64,000 nt of DNA from Mycobacterium kubicae (GTDB lineage Bacteria > Actinomycetota > Actinomycetes > Mycobacteriales > Mycobacteriaceae). The stretch's first letter is position 1. Each line of letters starts with the position of its first letter. The stretch lies in the NCBI RefSeq assembly GCF_015689175.1, contig NZ_CP065047.1, forward strand, positions 3,472,001 through 3,536,000, in the 5' to 3' direction. The notes beneath the pieces are model-generated. The model saw only the letters and a program-made list of their open reading frames with translations. It was not told the DNA's origin and made no database searches. A program made the translations under genes and the position numbers. Shown here piece after piece: positions 27,963 to 36,203 of the stretch.

Positions 27963-29299
27963 GGCGCCTCACTCTCTGGTCCAGGCGCGTCCCGATCGTC
28001 ACACGATGGGGTGATTTCGCGGACCGGGCGGGGGGCGGGTTCGCGACGACGCCAATCCTCGGGGATGGTGACTTCTAGCACGTCATCGACGGTGACAACT
28101 CCGAGCACGCGGTCGTGGCCGTCGACGACGGGGATGGAGTAGAGGTTGAAGTCGGCCATCAATAGGGCGACGTCAGGGACATCGGCTTCGGCCCCGATTC
28201 GGATTGGGTCGCAATCCATCAGTGATTCAACGGTTTGACCGGGTTCGGCTTGCAGCAGGTCGATCACTGACACGACACCAGCCAGGCGGTTGTCTTCATC
28301 AACGACATGCATCTTGACCAATGCCTCGGGTTGTATCCTCGTGGCGCCCGCGATCAGTGCCAGCGCCGCGCCCGCAGTGGTGCTTGCGGCGCAGGAGACG
28401 AAGTCGACATTCATCAAGCCGCCGGCACTGTCGGGGTTAAAGCCCATCAGGGTGATCACCTTCGTGCGCTGCGGGCCCGGCATCAGCTCCAGCACGCGCC
28501 TGCGCCGCGATTGACGCAGGTCTGCGATCGCGTCGGCGGCGTCGTCGGCGCGCATGCGGCCCAAGAGTGCGGCGACCTCGTCATCGGCCATGTCATTGAG
28601 CAGTCGGCTGGCCTTGTCAGGGTCGAGTTCTTCGAACACGTCGGCTTCCAATTCCGGATCGCTGCGGACCCGGTCGAGGATCTCGCCGCCCTCGGCTTTG
28701 TCAGCGTCTTCGAGAAGATCCGCGATGTCCGCGGGTTTGAACCCGCCAAGCCGGTTTGACTGACTTCGCGAGGCACCGGAGCGGGCGTGGCCTATCAGTG
28801 GTTCGAATGCCTTCCAATCTCGGGCGGCATGCCCACCCCGGCTTTTGATTAGTCCGAAGAAGCGCGCCGGGCGGCGGGTATCCAGACGGGCAAGCACCCA
28901 CCCGGCGCCGGTGTCTTCGAGCTCCACGTCATAGGCGCGTACCAACTCCACGGCAGCCACATCGATCAACCGGTGTCCCAGGACATCAGTGCGCAGCAAC
29001 ACCTCGCCGTCGCGGCGTTCGAAACCGCGCAGATCGATTTTGTGTGTCGCCAATACCACGCGATCTGGGGCGTATTGGGAAATGGAGGGGCTGCCGATGA
29101 ACACCCGCCGCCTCCCCACCACAGCGACGATCCCGCTCACCAGCGGGTACTCGTCGGCGCCGCGCAGCCGCACAATCACATCCTGCACCCGGCCCACAAC
29201 CTCGCCCGACCGGGCCAGGACTGGCGCGTGCAACATCGCTGAAAGATGCATAACCGGGGGCGCCCCAACCTGCTCGGCCGACGTCTCTAGTCCACTCAC
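27959..29299 (-). CDS. Stand-alone MgtE cytoplasmic sensor (PRC barrel + MgtE-N + CBS pair)
   Basis: A 446-residue soluble protein from GTG 29299 (AAAGG upstream). Residues ~15-170 resemble PRC-barrel-like sheets (GEVVGRVQDVIVRL). Residues ~185-295 are the MgtE N domain superhelix (PADIADLLEDADKAEG, DPDKASRLLNDMADDEVAAL, LELMPGPQRTKVITLMGFNP, DSAGGLMN). Two CBS motifs follow (MHVVDEDNRLAGVVSVIDLL; IPVVDGHDRVLGVVTVDDVL). The MgtE transmembrane domain is absent. In MgtE these domains bind Mg2+ and gate the pore. Here they probably gate or regulate the coupled Nramp-related transporter. Confidence 0.88.
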   Translation of the reverse strand: MSGLETSAEQVGAPPVMHLSAMLHAPVLARSGEVVGRVQDVIVRLRGADEYPLVSGIVAVVGRRRVFIGSPSISQYAPDRVVLATHKIDLRGFERRDGEVLLRTDVLGHRLIDVAAVELVRAYDVELEDTGAGWVLARLDTRRPARFFGLIKSRGGHAARDWKAFEPLIGHARSGASRSQSNRLGGFKPADIADLLEDADKAEGGEILDRVRSDPELEADVFEELDPDKASRLLNDMADDEVAALLGRMRADDAADAIADLRQSRRRRVLELMPGPQRTKVITLMGFNPDSAGGLMNVDFVSCAASTTAGAALALIAGATRIQPEALVKMHVVDEDNRLAGVVSVIDLLQAEPGQTVESLMDCDPIRIGAEADVPDVALLMADFNLYSIPVVDGHDRVLGVVTVDDVLEVTIPEDWRRREPAPRPVREITPSCDDRDAPGPESEAP

Positions 29300-29528
29300 T
29301 TGTGCTTACCTTTCTTACCGGGCGCTCGTCGGGCTCAGGATGCCATAGCCCACTCGAGCGGGTCATCCGCCAGTCCAAGACACGCGCACTTCGACGATGA
29401 CGCTGTGGGGAGACGCGACAGCATGGGTTAGTTGGCGACCGGGGGCGGCGTCGCGTCCTGGTAACGACTGGTCACAGCAGGCGCTGTCGTCGGGCGCCCG
29501 TTGAGGGTCGCAGAGTTACCGTTGGTCA
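29300..29528. promoter_or_regulatory. Upstream region of the sensor-transporter operon
   Basis: About 230 bp with no gene. It should hold the operon promoter. I looked for a magnesium riboswitch (M-box) on the minus strand and could not find its conserved segments. Confidence 0.35.
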
Positions 29529-29690
29529 GACGGTAGCGGATGAGTCGAGGACTGTTGGTGACCACCGCGACCGAGGAGACATTGTGCAATATCGATGCCC
29601 GCATTGGGGAGAGCGATGCAGGCGCCCATCAGTAGACCGACGGAGTTGACGGCGATGGACATGCCATAGTTTCACCGGATCACTGCGACG
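29529..29690 (-). pseudogene. P-type ATPase C-terminal relic
   Basis: On the minus strand one frame gives WYGMSIAVNSVGLLMGACIA-like sequence (YGMSIAVNSVGLLMGACIAL) and, after a one-base shift, ASILHNVSSVAVVTNSPRLI. This is the conserved end of CtpC/CtpG-like heavy-metal ATPases (LHN-SS-VVxNSxRL). Catalytic domains are absent. Confidence 0.65.
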
Positions 29691-30006
29691 GCTCGCGTGG
29701 CCAATCGGGTACGTCAAGCAGGCGCCGCACGACGGCTTGCCCAGCGCCAGCCCGGCCACTGCCCAAGGAGCCACAGCAGGGGACTGCCGCAAGCATGCTC
29801 GGCGCGCCGCTGGCAACGATGGCGGGGCGCCGCATAAGCAACGTCGGCGAAACCTACCTCCGGTTCGTGCGCCGCCTGACGACGGTGGTACCGCCCTCGA
29901 CATCGACGAACCTTGCATAACAAGGAAGAACGCCGCATCGCCTTAAGTCTGGGCCAAGGCCATATCGAGGAAGACGTGTGGGGCCTGCCGCCGCACCGAT
30001 TCACCT

Positions 30007-30072
30007 TGACCGCTGCTCACAGGTGAGGCATTTCGGCGAGCACAGCCGCGGTTTTTTTCTGAGCGCCGTCAC
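30007..30072. repeat. Isolated IS21 right-terminus relic
   Basis: The segment TGACCGCTGCTCACAGGTGA and GGCATTTCGGCGAGCACA matches the inner right-end repeats of the IS21-type element at 25131-25196 with scattered mismatches. It abuts the truncated IS3 OrfA fragment on its right, so an IS21 copy had inserted there and was later lost. Confidence 0.7.
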
Positions 30073-30079
30073 CACGACC

Positions 30080-30246
30080 AACCCAGATCTTTGGCAACCT
30101 TGGCGATCGGCTTCTCCCGCAGCCGGGCCAACTCCACTGCACGACGGCGAAACTCCTCCGGATGAGCAGCAAGCATCTTCTCTCGGACTCCTTCCCTTGA
30201 GACGATCATCGCCTCAACCTCGGTGTCCGGGGGCAAATCGGGAACA
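30080..30246 (-). pseudogene. IS3-family OrfA 5' fragment (same type as 19378-19734)
   Basis: The minus-strand reading from 30246 repeats the left end CTGTTCCCGATT, then the RBS and start region (TCAAGGGAAGGAGTCCG) and LAAHPEEFRRRAVELARLRE, KPIAKVAKDLG. It stops where the IS21 relic begins. Confidence 0.85.
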
Positions 30247-30310
30247 GATCACCATCGCGTGAGTCTCTGTGGTGAAACGACCAAGGATCACTACCGAGAG
30301 GAACATCGCG

Positions 30311-30570
30311 ATGGCCCTGGACCAGTCTGCGTTGTTGGAGGTGTTGGATGCACTACGCAATGCCGATGCCATTGAGCGCATCAAGCAAGCAGCCGAATCG
30401 ATTTATCAAGCGATGATCGATGCGGAGCTGACCGCGGTGATCGGCGCCGGCCCACACGAGCGCACCGCGTCGCGGTGGCAATCAGCGCAACGGCTCTCGT
30501 CCGCGCACGGTCAACACCACCGCCGGGAATTTGGAGTTGCGGATCTATCTGATCAACTGCCTCCGTCGGG
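30311..30570 (+). pseudogene. IS256-type transposase, N-terminal part only
   Basis: ATG 30311 gives MALDQSALLEVLDALRNADA, IERIKQAAESIYQAMIDAEL, TAVIGAGPHERTASR, then in another frame RPRTVNTTAGNLELRI. This is the N-terminal third of the transposase type whose central and C-terminal parts are at 8569-9622. The match ends at about 30565-30570, immediately before the point in the protein where the other piece begins. Confidence 0.8.
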
Positions 30571-30616
30571 CGGCCGTTCTGACGCCCGGCGGCCATGGGC
30601 GTTTACCCTGGTGGGC

Positions 30617-30883
30617 GTGAGGATCAAGCAGGTGTCGGGCGGAGTGGTCCACGAGTTGCCCGTGGATCTGCGGGAGGCGTTGATGGCCAACTCCACGGCA
30701 TTGGCCGCCTGGGAGGACATCACACCCTTGGCGCGCAACGAGTTCATCTGTTGGGTCGAGGACGCCAAGCAGGACAAGACGCGGGAACGCCGCATCCGCC
30801 GGACCCAGGAGGAGCTGGAGGAAGGCAAGCGCCGGCCGTGCTGCTGGCCGGGATGCAAACATCGCGAGCGCACGGGCAGGTAG
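30617..30883 (+). CDS. YdeI/OmpD-associated-family small protein
   Basis: From GTG 30617 an 88-residue protein: VHELPVDLREALMANSTALA, AWEDITPLARNEFICWVEDA, KQDKTRERRIRRTQEELEEG and the end KRRPCCWPGCKHRERTGR. The helical core with W-EDI-P-R-E-I-WVEDAK and RRI-R--E-L--GKRRP is the YdeI/OmpD-associated (bacteriocin-protection-like) pattern; function in mycobacteria is unknown. The C-terminal CCWPGCKHR adds three Cys and a His, a possible metal site. It starts about 45 bp beyond the IS256 breakpoint. GTG 30611 is an alternative start. Confidence 0.75.
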   Translation: MRIKQVSGGVVHELPVDLREALMANSTALAAWEDITPLARNEFICWVEDAKQDKTRERRIRRTQEELEEGKRRPCCWPGCKHRERTGR

Positions 30884-30909
30884 TCGCAACACCGCCGGGG
30901 GGATTGAGC

Positions 30910-31641
30910 GTGAAGGGACGAGGCGGCTCGCCGCTCTCACAGCGATACGCACTTGCGCGTGTGGCATGTTGCGTGCCGCTCATCTCGGCCGTCACCGCGC
31001 TCTCCGGCTGCAGCACGGTCGTCGCGGGCACCCCGAAGGCTGCGCCGCGCGGCCCAGCGTCCGGCGGCCCGATCTACCCTTCGCAGTTGGACGATTTGCT
31101 TACCCCGTCCGGTTCGTTTTCGGCGGTCCCTAACAACCCGCTGGGCGAAGAAGACATGCAGTCCGCGCTGTTCATCGGGGCCGACCCTGCCCAATGCCAT
31201 GGCGCCGTCGCGTTTGGCCGCTTCCCGCTTTTCCCGGCGAACTACACCGGCCGCGAGGCCCGTACCCAGCAGGACCACGATCGGAACCAGCACCAGCTAC
31301 TGGAGGTCTCGGCGACCTATCCAAGTAATTTCAATGCTGCGGGCTTCCTGGACTCGGTCCGCAGCACCGTATCGGCCTGCCAGCGGCCCGTTTCCGCCTG
31401 GGGTGACAGCGGGCGCGGCATGACGGTGAACCCAGCGCCGCTGGTTCCGAGCCCACCGGAGGTGGCCCAGTGGATGACGAATCTGGGCGGGCAACAATGG
31501 GCTTGCGATTTCGCGGTGATTTCGAAGGCCAACGTGGTCTCGCAGATCGTGACCTGCTCCCCCGACCGATCCGTCGATATCGAAGGGCTGGTCGCCAAGC
31601 GACTCAAGAAGATAAACGACCTGCTCAACTCCACGTCGTGA
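30910..31641 (+). CDS. Lipoprotein with PknH-type sensor domain
   Basis: From GTG 30910 a 243-residue protein with a signal peptide and the lipobox LSGC (VTALSGCSTVVAGTP), so it is anchored outside the membrane. The mature region has four further cysteines (ADPAQCHGAVA, STVSACQRPV, QQWACDFAVI, SQIVTCSPDRS) spaced as in the extracellular PknH_C-type domain, which has two disulfides and occurs in mycobacterial lipoproteins (LppH/LprQ-like). Ligand unknown. The downstream gene converges with 8 bp between stops. Confidence 0.82.
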   Translation: MKGRGGSPLSQRYALARVACCVPLISAVTALSGCSTVVAGTPKAAPRGPASGGPIYPSQLDDLLTPSGSFSAVPNNPLGEEDMQSALFIGADPAQCHGAVAFGRFPLFPANYTGREARTQQDHDRNQHQLLEVSATYPSNFNAAGFLDSVRSTVSACQRPVSAWGDSGRGMTVNPAPLVPSPPEVAQWMTNLGGQQWACDFAVISKANVVSQIVTCSPDRSVDIEGLVAKRLKKINDLLNSTS

Positions 31642-31649
31642 CGACCAGG

Positions 31650-33653
31650 TCAGTCCCCCACCAGAGTTGACATCGGCGTCTCGGCTTCGACTGCTCGGTT
31701 CACACCGCCATCTTCGATGCCGTCAGGAGCCACGCGCGCGATTCGCGACTCGATGTCGTACGGCACGATGATCGCGGTTGCCCCACGGATACGGCTCACG
31801 GCCCGGGCCATCTTGTCCGCGGTGCGGTCATGCAGGAGCCGACCCAGCAGGGGTGAATATGTCCGACGCGGCAGGAGGACTGTCACTTTGGCCTCTGGAT
31901 GATCTAGGAGCACCTGAGAGACCAAGTGGTGCGCGGCTCGACTGAGGTGGCGGTCGGGGCAGTCGACCACCAGCAGCGGCGTCTCCTGTTCGAAGCGCTC
32001 CCAGCGCTCCTGAAGCCGCGCCGCGTGATCGGCGTCGACCACGAAGTGCACGGCCCTGAGATCGTCGGCGTGCAATCCATTTCCGTACCGCAGTGCTTCG
32101 ATCTCGGCAAGGTCAACCGAATCCACGAAGACCAATACCCGTAGCCGCGGATGCCGGGCTAACTCCGGACGTTCGGTGTGCGACATCTCCAGCACCGAGG
32201 CCTCGGCGCGGTACTTCTGATTGAGTCGCATCAGACCCAGCACCAACGCCGGGAAGACGACGGCAATGAGCCAGGCGCCTTCGGCGAATTTCGCCACCAC
32301 GAAAATGCCCACAACGACCGTAGACAAGATGGCCGCCGACAGGTTGACGCCGAGTTTGCGACGCCAGCCTCTATGACGGTGTCGCAGATGATGTTTCGTC
32401 ATGCCGTAACCGGCCATCGCGAAACCGGTGAACACACCGATGGCGTAGAAGGGGACCAACGTCGTCACCGATCCCCTGGTGATGATCAGCAACGTCACCG
32501 AGAACGCGGTCAACGTGAGAATGCCGTTGGAGAACACCAGGCGATGACCGCGTTTGGTCAGCGGCCGCGGCAAGAATCGATCCTCGGCAACGAAACTGGC
32601 CAACGCGGGGAACCCGTTGAAACTCGTGTTGCAACCGGTGAAAAGGATCGCCGCGGTGGCGGCTTGCACCAGAAAATACAGGGTGTTGCCGACCACACCG
32701 TTGCCGAAGACCGCACGGGCAATCTCTGACAGCATGGACGGATACTCACTCAGATACGGAGTGGCGTGCGTAACGTGGGCCAGCCATGAGACTCCAGCCA
32801 GCAAGAAGCCGAGGACACAAGCCATCCGCGTGAGCACCCGACGAGCATTGGCCCCTTCGGGCTTACGGAAGGTGCTGACGGTGTTGGAGATCGCCTCGAG
32901 GCCGGTCAACGAGGTGCCGCCGTTGGCGAATGCGCGGAGCACGACCAGGACAGTCGCACCCATCACCAAGCCGCTTCCGTGGTGTACTGGCACGCCGCCC
33001 ACGATTCTTTGCGGGTCGTATTTCGGTAGGCCCCAAATGAATTCACGCACGAGGCCAGTCACGATCGTCAGTGTGATCATGGCGACGAAGAAGTACGTCG
33101 TGAAGGCGAACGCCCGGCCGGATTGGCGCAGGCCGCGCAAGTTGGCAACGCACATCAATACGACCACCGCGACCGTGATCTCCAGGTGGTATGGGCGCAA
33201 CACCGGGATCGCCGAAACCACCGCAACGGTTCCGGCTGCAGGCTGCACCGCCACAGTGACCACGTAATCAATCAACAATGCCGCCGCAGCGATCTGCGCC
33301 ACCCTGGGTCCGAAGTTGTCCCTGGCCACCATGTATGCGCCGCCCGCGCGGCTATACGTGGTGACGACCTGGCGGTACGACGCGGTGACCAAGACCAGGA
33401 TCAGAAACACGACACCGGTGATCGGCAGCAGCAAGGCGAAGGCGGCCATCCCGGCCGCGGGCAGCAGTTCGATCATGATCTGTTCGGGACCATAGGCGGT
33501 CGAGGAGATCGCGTCGGGCGAAAGTGCGCCCAGTGCAACGCGATTGGACAAGCGCTCGGAGTCGAGCTGATCAGTGGTGAGCGGCTTGCCCAGCAGCACC
33601 CGCTTGCATTTGTCGGTGAATGACGGCGGTATTCCGCCGACCGGTGTCGCCAT
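31650..33653 (-). CDS. KimA-like APC-superfamily potassium transporter
   Basis: A 667-residue protein. The N-terminus KRVLLGKPLTTDQLDSERLS, then ALGALSPDAISSTAYGPEQI matches the KimA pattern (R-LIG-PL...ALSS-AYG-EEI). About 12 membrane segments run to residue ~455. The cytosolic C-terminal ~200 residues have a Rossmann-like fold (RLRVLVFVDSVDLAEIEALR, HFVVDADHAARLQERW, PEAKVTVLLPRRTYSPLLGR). KimA imports K+ with protons and is inhibited by c-di-AMP in Bacillus. It is followed upstream by a tandem paralogue and a K+ channel gene. The call is by family resemblance. Confidence 0.8.
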   Translation of the reverse strand: MATPVGGIPPSFTDKCKRVLLGKPLTTDQLDSERLSNRVALGALSPDAISSTAYGPEQIMIELLPAAGMAAFALLLPITGVVFLILVLVTASYRQVVTTYSRAGGAYMVARDNFGPRVAQIAAAALLIDYVVTVAVQPAAGTVAVVSAIPVLRPYHLEITVAVVVLMCVANLRGLRQSGRAFAFTTYFFVAMITLTIVTGLVREFIWGLPKYDPQRIVGGVPVHHGSGLVMGATVLVVLRAFANGGTSLTGLEAISNTVSTFRKPEGANARRVLTRMACVLGFLLAGVSWLAHVTHATPYLSEYPSMLSEIARAVFGNGVVGNTLYFLVQAATAAILFTGCNTSFNGFPALASFVAEDRFLPRPLTKRGHRLVFSNGILTLTAFSVTLLIITRGSVTTLVPFYAIGVFTGFAMAGYGMTKHHLRHRHRGWRRKLGVNLSAAILSTVVVGIFVVAKFAEGAWLIAVVFPALVLGLMRLNQKYRAEASVLEMSHTERPELARHPRLRVLVFVDSVDLAEIEALRYGNGLHADDLRAVHFVVDADHAARLQERWERFEQETPLLVVDCPDRHLSRAAHHLVSQVLLDHPEAKVTVLLPRRTYSPLLGRLLHDRTADKMARAVSRIRGATAIIVPYDIESRIARVAPDGIEDGGVNRAVEAETPMSTLVGD

Positions 33654-33759
33654 AACGCATCACTTCCTCAGAGTTCGACGAAATGTCAGGTGCGGCAGGC
33701 GACTTGGCGCAGCCCCGGCCGGCAGTTATTCACTGAGCCTGTTGACCAAGACTGAGATG

Positions 33760-35706
33760 TCACCCCGCGCGGGTTGCCTCCGCAATCCGGGACTCGATGT
33801 CGTAGGGCACGATCTGCGCCGTTGCCCCGGGAATGCGGCTCACGGCGCGGGCGATCTTGTCCGCCGTTCGGTCATGGAGCAACCGGCCTACCAGCGGCGA
33901 ATATGTGCGGCGGGGCAACAGCACCGTCACCTTGGTGTCGGGATGATGGTCAAGCGCCTCGAACACCATTTGATGTGCGGCGCGGCTCAGATGACGATCG
34001 GGGCAATCGACCAGGCGCAGCGGTGTCTCGTGCTCAAAGTGATCCCAACGCTGCCGTAACCGTTCGGCACGCAGAGCGTCGATCACCAGGTGCACGGCGG
34101 TGAGGTCGTCGGCGTGCAAACCGTTGCCGTAGCGCAGTGCCTCGATCTCGGCGAGGTCTACGGCATCAACGAAGACAAAAACCCGATGCCGCGTATAACG
34201 CGCCACATTGGGCCGTTCGCCGTGTGACACTTCCAGAACGGACGCCTCCGCGCGGTACTTCTGGTTGAGCCGCATCAAGGCGAAAACCAGCACCGGAAAC
34301 ACGACGACGATGAGCCATGCCCCTTCGGTGAACTTGGCTACCGCAAAGATCCCCACCACAATCGTGGACAGGATCCCCGCCGACAAGTTGACGGCAAGCT
34401 TGCCTCGCCAAGCCGGGCCGCGGTGGCAAAGGTGGTACTTCGTCATACCGTAACCGGCCATCGAGAAGCCGGTGAATACGCCGATCGCGTAGAACGGGAC
34501 CAGCGCGTTGACCGATCCACCGGTGATCACCAGCAAGGCCACCGACAACGCGGTCAAGGTGATGATGCCGTTGGAGAACACCAGCCGATGGCCCCGCTTC
34601 ATCAGCGGGCGCGGCAGGAACCGGTCTTCCGCAACGAAGCTGGCCAGCGCGGGGAAACCGTTGAAACTGGTATTTCCGCCCGTGTACAGAATCGCTGCGG
34701 TCGACGCCTGCAGAAGGAAATAGAGAACGTTGCCAATCATCCCGTGCCCGAACACCGCGCGGGCAATCTCCGACAAGACCGACGGGTATCCGTCGACGTA
34801 CGGGGTGGCATGGGTGACGTGCGCGAGCCAGGCCACCCCGGTCAACAGAAATCCGAGAATGCACGCCATGATCGTCATCACCCGGCGGGCATTGAGGCCC
34901 TCGGGTTTACGCAGACTGTTGACAGTGTTGGAGATTGCCTCTACTCCGGTCAACGACGACCCGCCATTTGCGAACGCGCGCAGCAGGATCAGCACGGTCG
35001 CGCCCATGACCAGCCCACTGCCCTGGTGCACGGGCACCGCCCCGGGAATGTGTTGTGAATCGTAGGTCGGCAGGTTGCCGAACAATTCACGCGCCACGCC
35101 GATGAGAATCATTCCCGCGACCATCACCACGAAGGCGTAGGTAGGGACCGCGAAACGAACGCCGGCTTCGCGCAATCCACGCAGATTGGCAAAGCACATG
35201 AGCAAGACCATCCCCACCGTGATCTTCAGGCTGTAAGGACCCAGCACCGGTAGTGCGGAGACGACGGCAACTGTCCCCGCGGCGCATTGCACTGCCACGG
35301 TGACCACGTAATCGATCAATAACGACGCGGCTGCTATTTGCGCCACCCGTGGCCCGAAGTTCTCCCGGGCCACCACGTAGGAGCCGCCGGATCGGGTCTA
35401 GGCCATGACGACCTGGCGGTATGAAGCGGTGACCAATACCAGGATCAGCAAGATCACACCGGTGATGGGCACCAGCAACGCGAACGCGGCCATCCCGGCG
35501 GCGGGTAACAGTTCAATCAGAATCTGTTCGGAGCCATAGGCCGTCGACGAGATTGCGTCGGGCGAAAGTACGCCCAAAGCAACCGTATTCGACAGTCTTT
35601 CGTGCTGGAGCTGATCAGTGATCAACGGCTTGCCCAGAAAGCTCCGCTTGCACAAATCAGAAAACGAAGACCACTCTTTCGGGCTGTCAGCCAAAGTCGT
35701 TGTCAC
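33760..35706 (-). pseudogene. Second KimA-like potassium transporter, with one in-frame amber codon
   Basis: The 648-codon frame parallels the first transporter from residue ~10 to ~640. It is continuous except for TAG at 35398-35400 between SYRQVVMA and TRSGGSYVVARENFGP. The intact paralogue has Tyr at this place (QVVTTYSRAGGAYMVAR), so a TAC or TAT became TAG. The stop falls in membrane segment 3 (residue 103), so truncation would be inactivating. Everything downstream stays open over 538 codons, which argues for a recent loss, suppression or a sequence error. Confidence 0.85.
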
Positions 35707-36203
35707 TGAATTACATTCCTTCCCCCAGCCTATGACGTCGGCGAAAGCCTAGCGGTTGTCGATGAGCCGAAGCCCTGCCCGACGACGTCTTTCAGAAAGT
35801 TGCCAGGAGCTTCCCATGAACGCTTGATCTGGATGTAACAAAGTAACGAGATTGTAGAAACAACGGACCTGCCGAGCCGCCCTTATCGCCGCATAGTGCC
35901 GCGCAGCAGGTGCTGGCTCGAGCATGATCCTTGGTCCGGCTCGGGCCAACACGCATGTCAACCAGTGGATTTCGATGTCAACGCCGTTGATTAGCTGCTA
36001 GCAGCTAGCACCGTGACATCGTGATGAGGGCAACGATCATCGTTGTGGACCGGAGAGGGGGAATGCATGGCGACTGAGACCTGTTCTGTCACAAAGCCAT
36101 TTGCGCCTTCGGTGCCGCCCTGCCAGCTAATCAATTGCGCAGGAGCAACATTCGCGTATGGCTCGCACGCGCTCGATCCACATTTCCCGGAAGGGTGGAC
36201 TTC
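35707..36203. other. Divergent regulatory region between the potassium transporter and channel genes
   Basis: About 500 bp with only short unsupported frames. It should contain the promoters of both the transporter pair and the channel. A c-di-AMP (ydaO) riboswitch, common ahead of KimA genes, was looked for on the minus strand; its conserved GGGGACCCA-type core is not visible. Confidence 0.4.

Noticed and set aside
29300..29528. Magnesium (M-box) riboswitch ahead of the MgtE-type sensor gene
   Set aside because: The minus-strand leader lacks the conserved GGTGAGGCTCC and CUGCUGCCC-type segments; only generic GC-rich stems are present.
35398..35400. Reassigned amber codon (pyrrolysine or similar) in the second KimA-like gene
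   Set aside because: No other gene here uses in-frame TAG and the intact paralogue has Tyr; a point mutation or base error is simpler.
35707..36203. c-di-AMP (ydaO) riboswitch ahead of the KimA-like genes
   Set aside because: The expected GGGGACCCA and GGGGUGAAUCC elements are not found on the minus strand; nothing beyond short hairpins could be supported.
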